The notes beneath the pieces were generated by a model. That model ran no database searches. It was not told the DNA's origin and worked only from the letters and a program-made list of their open reading frames with translations. The position numbers and the translations under genes were made by a program. From an uncultured Mailhella sp. (GTDB taxonomy: Bacteria > Desulfobacterota > Desulfovibrionia > Desulfovibrionales > Desulfovibrionaceae): DNA of 38,558 nucleotides. Below are positions 34,974-38,558 of the stretch, piece by piece. The stretch lies in NCBI RefSeq assembly GCF_947631555.1, contig NZ_CANRLT010000017.1, forward strand, positions 1-38,558, in the 5' to 3' direction. Numbering within the stretch: position 1 is the stretch's first letter; every line of letters begins with the position of its first letter.

Positions 34974-35639
34974 ATGGCTGCGTATCGGATCCCAGCGCTT
35001 TCTCTTTTTGACACTGACTCCTCCCCAGTCAGGGATGGAGGCTCTTTTTTCGTGCGCTTCGAAGAGGAGATAAAAAGAAGCCGCTTTATCACCACGCTGG
35101 CTCATGCCGACAGCCGCGAGCGGGCGCTTGCCTTTGTCGAGTCCGTACGCAGGGAGTTTCCCGACGCCACACATCACTGCTGGGCGTATGCGGCGGGGGC
35201 GCCCGGAGACACGGCCCGCGTGGGGCAGAGCGACGATGGAGAACCGCACGGCACGGCTGGCCGCCCCATGCTGACGCAGCTTCTCCATAGCGGCGTGGGC
35301 GAGATCGCAGCAGTGACGGCTCGTTACTTCGGGGGCGTCAAGCTGGGGACAGGAGGATTGACGCGAGCCTATCAGAACGGCGTCAAAGAAGCGCTGACGC
35401 TGTTGCCGGTCGTGGAAAAAAAGACGTTGTGCCGCGCATGGGCAGAAGTGGACTATGCCCATGTGGATCGCTTTTACCGTCTCCTTCCCCGCTTTCAGGC
35501 GCGGGTTTCTGGAGAAGAGTTTGGCGGCGTGGCGCTGTTCACCGTGGAATTTCCCGATGACTGCCTTGAGCCGTTCAACTCGGCGCTGCGGGAGACGACA
35601 GACGGCCGCAGCGAGCTGATCCGTTTGATGGATATCTGA
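34974..35639 (+). CDS. YigZ/IMPACT-family protein
   Basis: 221 aa. The N-terminal IMPACT domain shows the family signature: SRFITTLAHADSRERALAFVESVRREFPDATHHCWAY, SDDGEPHGTAGRPML and ARYFGGVKLGTGGLTRAY. A C-terminal ferredoxin-like domain of the YigZ type follows. Members have been linked to translation stress; the function is unclear. The start (ATG 34974) has AGGA upstream. A short insertion (SLFDTDSSPVRDGGSFFV) near the N-terminus is slightly unusual. Confidence 0.88.
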   Translation: MAAYRIPALSLFDTDSSPVRDGGSFFVRFEEEIKRSRFITTLAHADSRERALAFVESVRREFPDATHHCWAYAAGAPGDTARVGQSDDGEPHGTAGRPMLTQLLHSGVGEIAAVTARYFGGVKLGTGGLTRAYQNGVKEALTLLPVVEKKTLCRAWAEVDYAHVDRFYRLLPRFQARVSGEEFGGVALFTVEFPDDCLEPFNSALRETTDGRSELIRLMDI

Positions 35640-35824
35640 GTTGCCCGGTTTTCAGGTATCGGGCCGGCAGCGCTTCTGGCAGCTTTGAGCTTTCAGGGGG
35701 GGACGCATCGGGAATTGCCGTATGGAAAGCATACTCATCGCAGCACTAGTCCGTACAGAACTGCTTCTTGATTTTTGGAACTGTTTGCGGCACAACAGAG
35801 AAAACTGTGACCAAGGGAGAAAAG

Positions 35825-36331
35825 ATGAGCAATCCTCTTGTTCTGATGGAAACTTCTTCGGGTGATATACTGCTGGAACTCTTTGCCGACAAGGCTCCGG
35901 CTACGGTGGCAAACTTTCTCCGCTATGTGGATGAAGGCTTTTACGACAACACGATCTTTCACCGTGTGATCAAGGGGTTCATGATCCAGGGCGGCGGCCT
36001 CGGTGTGCGCATGGACGAAAAGCCAACGCATGAACCGATTCAGAACGAGGCGGGGAACGGTCTGAGCAACCTTCGGGGAACGCTGGCCATGGCACGCACT
36101 TCGGAGCCGCATTCCGCAGCGGCACAGTTCTTCATCAACCTTGTGGACAATGAAGAACTGGATCATAAGGACGACAGCGCCGAAGGCTACGGCTACTGCG
36201 TCTTCGGGCAGGTGGAAGACGGCATGGACGTTGTGGACAAGATAGCCAAGCTGAAGGTCAGGCCGCAGGGCGAGCATGAAGCCGTTCCTGTGGATATGGT
36301 GGTCATTTCACGGGCCAGTCGCTTCGAATGA
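35825..36331 (+). CDS. Peptidyl-prolyl cis-trans isomerase, cyclophilin type
   Basis: 168 aa cytoplasmic cyclophilin (no signal peptide), of the PpiB type. Catalytic residues lie in FHRVIKGFMIQGGG (Arg and Gln of the active site), followed by LAMARTSEPHSAAAQFFINL and a C-terminal GYGYCVFGQVEDGMDVVDKI block. It assists folding by isomerising prolyl bonds. ATG 35825 has GGGAG upstream and matches the family start. Confidence 0.95.
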   Translation: MSNPLVLMETSSGDILLELFADKAPATVANFLRYVDEGFYDNTIFHRVIKGFMIQGGGLGVRMDEKPTHEPIQNEAGNGLSNLRGTLAMARTSEPHSAAAQFFINLVDNEELDHKDDSAEGYGYCVFGQVEDGMDVVDKIAKLKVRPQGEHEAVPVDMVVISRASRFE

Positions 36332-36386
36332 GTGCTTTCGGAAGTCCCGGAAGACGTATTTCGTATTTTCATACAGGAGTGCCGCT

Positions 36387-36806
36387 GTGAAAGTCCTGTG
36401 GGTGATTTTTGGCATCGTGGTCATTGTTGGGGCCGCCGTTCTGTTCTGGCCTGAACGCTGCGCCCCGGAAATCAAAAAGCGCGAGCCTGGAAGCGGCATC
36501 CCGGAAGGCCGGGAGGATGAATACAGCGCCGGACTTGAGCCAACGCAATGCGAGAGGCCCGTACTGTACACGCTGCACACCTGCCGGCACTGCATTCGTC
36601 TCAAGGAATATCTGGCCGCACGGAGTGTCTTTGTGCAGGAGGTCTACCTGGACGATTTTGAAGGAACGGCCCGGCAGGCTCTGCTGACAACGCTTCGCAG
36701 ATACAATCCCCGCGGCTCCTTCCCGACTCTCGTGCTTCCCGATGGGCGCTGCGTCGTTGGCTTTCAGGAAGCAATGGTAAAAAAGCTCTTCGGCTGGGAA
36801 GACTGA
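36387..36806 (+). CDS. Membrane-anchored glutaredoxin-like protein
   Basis: 139 aa from a GTG at 36387 (AGGAG 7 nt upstream). One N-terminal membrane segment (about 2-21, LWVIFGIVVIVGAAVLFW), a polar linker, and a glutaredoxin/thioredoxin-fold domain with redox pair CRHC (Cys66, Cys69) and SFPTLV with the cis-Pro near 111. The orientation suggests the redox domain faces the periplasm or is held at the membrane surface. It could act on envelope disulfides; the partner is unknown. It follows the cyclophilin by 55 bp and precedes the anchored unknown protein by 28 bp. Confidence 0.8.
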   Translation: MKVLWVIFGIVVIVGAAVLFWPERCAPEIKKREPGSGIPEGREDEYSAGLEPTQCERPVLYTLHTCRHCIRLKEYLAARSVFVQEVYLDDFEGTARQALLTTLRRYNPRGSFPTLVLPDGRCVVGFQEAMVKKLFGWED

Positions 36807-36834
36807 ACGACCCTTTATCACTGAGCTGTGAGTC

Positions 36835-38406
36835 ATGAATAAAAAAGTTCTTGTGACCGGTCTCCTCGTTTTTTGGTCTGGTGTCGCCGGATATATGGGT
36901 ATGCGTATCCTCGAAAGCTATGCCGAGGACGCTGTGCAGGCCGCGCTTTCCGCCATTCCCGCCACGGCGGAGGAAATCAGGTTTTCCCCTCTTGACAAGA
37001 GTCTTAAAATCAAGGGGATAGCCTACGAGATTCCTGATGAGAAGATTCAGCGCAAGGGAACCATCGCCGAGGCAGAAGTGAAGGGGTTCAACCGCAAGAT
37101 TCTCTATGTTCTGCCCAAAATGGATCCCTACGATCCCGAATCGCTGCCAAAGGTGGCGGACGCTATTTCTCTGAAGGGTCTTTCCGAAACCAGTCATGTT
37201 GGATATGAAATCATAACGCGTACCATTGGGAACGTTGAAATCGTCAACTGGCATCAGCGGTTGGGGCTTGTCCTTGATCAGTACAGCCGCTACGGGGCTG
37301 GAGAGCGATTCTACGAAGAACTTTTCCGCTGCCGTATGGACGAGGTGAAGTTTTCCGCAGCGGAGACAGTCATTCGGGACAACACATCATCGCAGCCCAT
37401 CACGTTCCGCATTGCGGAAGGAAGCCTGCCCGGTGGCATCCACGCTCCCAAAGCGGGCGCGTTCGTGGCGCCTGTGTCGCTTCGGCTGAAAGGCATGACC
37501 TTTGCGGGAGGCAACGGCTCCGGGGCCCTCGAGACGTTTGAGCTGAAAGACGTCGTGCCCCCTGAACCAAAACAACTTGCCCAGATGATCGAATTTCTCA
37601 AAACCGTGTACACCGGCACGGAAGAAGATTTCGAGAAATTGAAGGAACTCTGCGCCCAGGCATGGAAGGACAGACTGCCGATCTCTTCCGTGAGTGCAGG
37701 CGGCGGGCTTTTCAGGAATGGTGACAATCTCATCCGCTTCAGAAACATTCTTTATTCCATCGCCGGTAATGCCGAAGGCGGTTCGCAGACACTGAAGATA
37801 CAGAATGTGCGTATTCCTGCGGAAACGATGGAAGAACTTGCGGACACCGTGAAACGTTTTGCACCTGATGGCTTTGACCTGTCCCTGGATTGCACAAGCC
37901 GCTATTCCGGTACTGGGATGGCGGGAACAGCGGAGTATACGCTTAAAGATCTTGGGCGTCTGCGTGTTGCCGCAGAGTTTAAAGGCGATGTCAAGGAAAT
38001 TCAGCGCGTGGCGCGTACCAGTACGCCGGAGGAGGCTCTGGCTTTGCTCTCGCGTTTCGAGATAAGAAAGTTTTCCGCAGACTACGAAGATTGGGGACTC
38101 TTGCCGCTCTGCATGGCAGTCTTTGCGGAAGGAAGCGCTGAAGAGCTTCAGGATGCCTTGACACTGATACAACAGGAAGCCGCCGCCATGCGCAGAAAAG
38201 GCGGCGTGTTCTGGACGGAACTCGCTCATGTTCTCGAAGAGCAGTTCAACGCGCCCGGAACAGTTCATGTTGACTTTGAAGCACCCAGAGCTGTTTCCCT
38301 CATGCAGCTCACCATGATGATGCTCACCAAGAGCGGAGAACTGCCTGTGACACTGTCGTCCACGCCCGGCCCGAAGGCACTGAGTAGTTATCCCATACTC
38401 AATTGA
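36835..38406 (+). CDS. Large anchored protein of unknown function
   Basis: 523 aa. An N-terminal hydrophobic segment (about 4-24, VLVTGLLVFWSGVAGYMGMRI) without a clear cleavage site suggests a membrane anchor with most of the protein in the periplasm. The body contains beta-rich stretches (ITFRIAEGSLPGG, TFELKDVVPPEP, RFRNILYSIAGNAEGG) reminiscent of AsmA/DUF945-type envelope proteins, but I cannot assign it. The frame and spacing suggest co-transcription with the anchored glutaredoxin. Coding is well supported by length and start; function is not known. Confidence 0.8.
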   Translation: MNKKVLVTGLLVFWSGVAGYMGMRILESYAEDAVQAALSAIPATAEEIRFSPLDKSLKIKGIAYEIPDEKIQRKGTIAEAEVKGFNRKILYVLPKMDPYDPESLPKVADAISLKGLSETSHVGYEIITRTIGNVEIVNWHQRLGLVLDQYSRYGAGERFYEELFRCRMDEVKFSAAETVIRDNTSSQPITFRIAEGSLPGGIHAPKAGAFVAPVSLRLKGMTFAGGNGSGALETFELKDVVPPEPKQLAQMIEFLKTVYTGTEEDFEKLKELCAQAWKDRLPISSVSAGGGLFRNGDNLIRFRNILYSIAGNAEGGSQTLKIQNVRIPAETMEELADTVKRFAPDGFDLSLDCTSRYSGTGMAGTAEYTLKDLGRLRVAAEFKGDVKEIQRVARTSTPEEALALLSRFEIRKFSADYEDWGLLPLCMAVFAEGSAEELQDALTLIQQEAAAMRRKGGVFWTELAHVLEEQFNAPGTVHVDFEAPRAVSLMQLTMMMLTKSGELPVTLSSTPGPKALSSYPILN

Positions 38407-38558
38407 CGGGCGAACCACCCCATCATGTAGAAAGGGCGGCGGAGTGATTTGCCGCCTTACTTGGTTAAACGAAAACCCCCAGTATTGGTCTGCCCCCTGT
38501 CAAGTAGACATCTAAAAAGCCCCTGTGGCATTGATTCTAAGCGGTCAGCTTTTCCCGA
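38407..38558. other. Right edge, possible repeat or insertion-element end
   Basis: No gene. A hairpin GGCGGC (38435-38440) with GCCGCC (38451-38456) might end the preceding transcript, though no T-run follows. Beyond it is a G/C-run-rich stretch containing GTCTACTTGACAGGGGGC on the minus strand (from about 38509 leftward), which has the look of an insertion-sequence terminus. Confidence 0.3.

Noticed and set aside
35696..35702. G7 run upstream of the cyclophilin gene
   Set aside because: Shorter, intergenic and more than 100 bp from the start; no sign of promoter-spacing control.

Overview
The window looks like a chromosomal segment of a Desulfovibrionaceae bacterium (Desulfovibrio/Bilophila/Mailhella-like). 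The grounds are gene content and protein style: a fused TAXI-type TRAP permease with its receptor, a rubrerythrin, a PASTA-bearing FtsI, and a GC-rich backbone broken by one AT-rich accessory patch. The genus is an inference, not a reading.

Layout. (1) 1-4940, minus strand: the head of the division/cell-wall (dcw) cluster, mraZ-rsmH-ftsL-ftsI-murE, with murE running off the left edge and a 10-bp-period array of MraZ boxes in front of mraZ. (2) 4950-6031: about 1.1 kb without a convincing gene, ending in three copies of a 27-bp dyad (two direct, one inverted) around an AT-rich segment. (3) 6032-15306, plus strand: a surface-glycan island whose genes are mostly overlapping. It runs tyrosine-recombinase-like protein, GT2 glycosyltransferase, rfbF, SDR, rfbG, FAD-dependent mutase/oxidase-like protein, a fused SDR-GT2, and an acyltransferase-3. 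(4) 15501-25238: housekeeping and small genes (pyk, dynamin-like GTPase, lipoprotein, DUF815 ATPase, 2-hydroxyacid dehydrogenase, an acidic small protein, dsbD). (5) 25324-28592: tRNA-Lys(CUU), then a TAXI-TRAP transporter. (6) 29025-32023: argG, argH and a coupled small ORF. (7) 32370-38406: mgtE, rubrerythrin, a YigZ-family protein, a cyclophilin, an anchored glutaredoxin and a large anchored unknown protein.

The most interesting part is the glycan island. The three dyads have the architecture of a tyrosine-recombinase core site (about 10-bp inverted arms, constant 7-bp spacer). They lie in opposing orientation around a promoter-like AT-rich segment directly upstream of a recombinase-family gene that is translationally coupled to the first glycosyltransferase. 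The last gene, the acyltransferase, carries a run of nine G inside an otherwise very AT-rich reading frame, a typical slipped-strand contingency tract. Together these suggest a two-level phase-variable LPS/O-antigen locus: on/off of the whole operon by promoter inversion, and on/off of acylation by slippage. The recombinase-like protein, however, lacks the first catalytic Arg (Cys166) and has Gln for the box II His. An equally serious alternative is that it is a domesticated DNA-binding regulator using the dyads as operators. The fused SDR-GT gene is itself a mosaic, with an abrupt fall in GC inside the glycosyltransferase domain.

No CRISPR array, rRNA or intact insertion sequence was seen.
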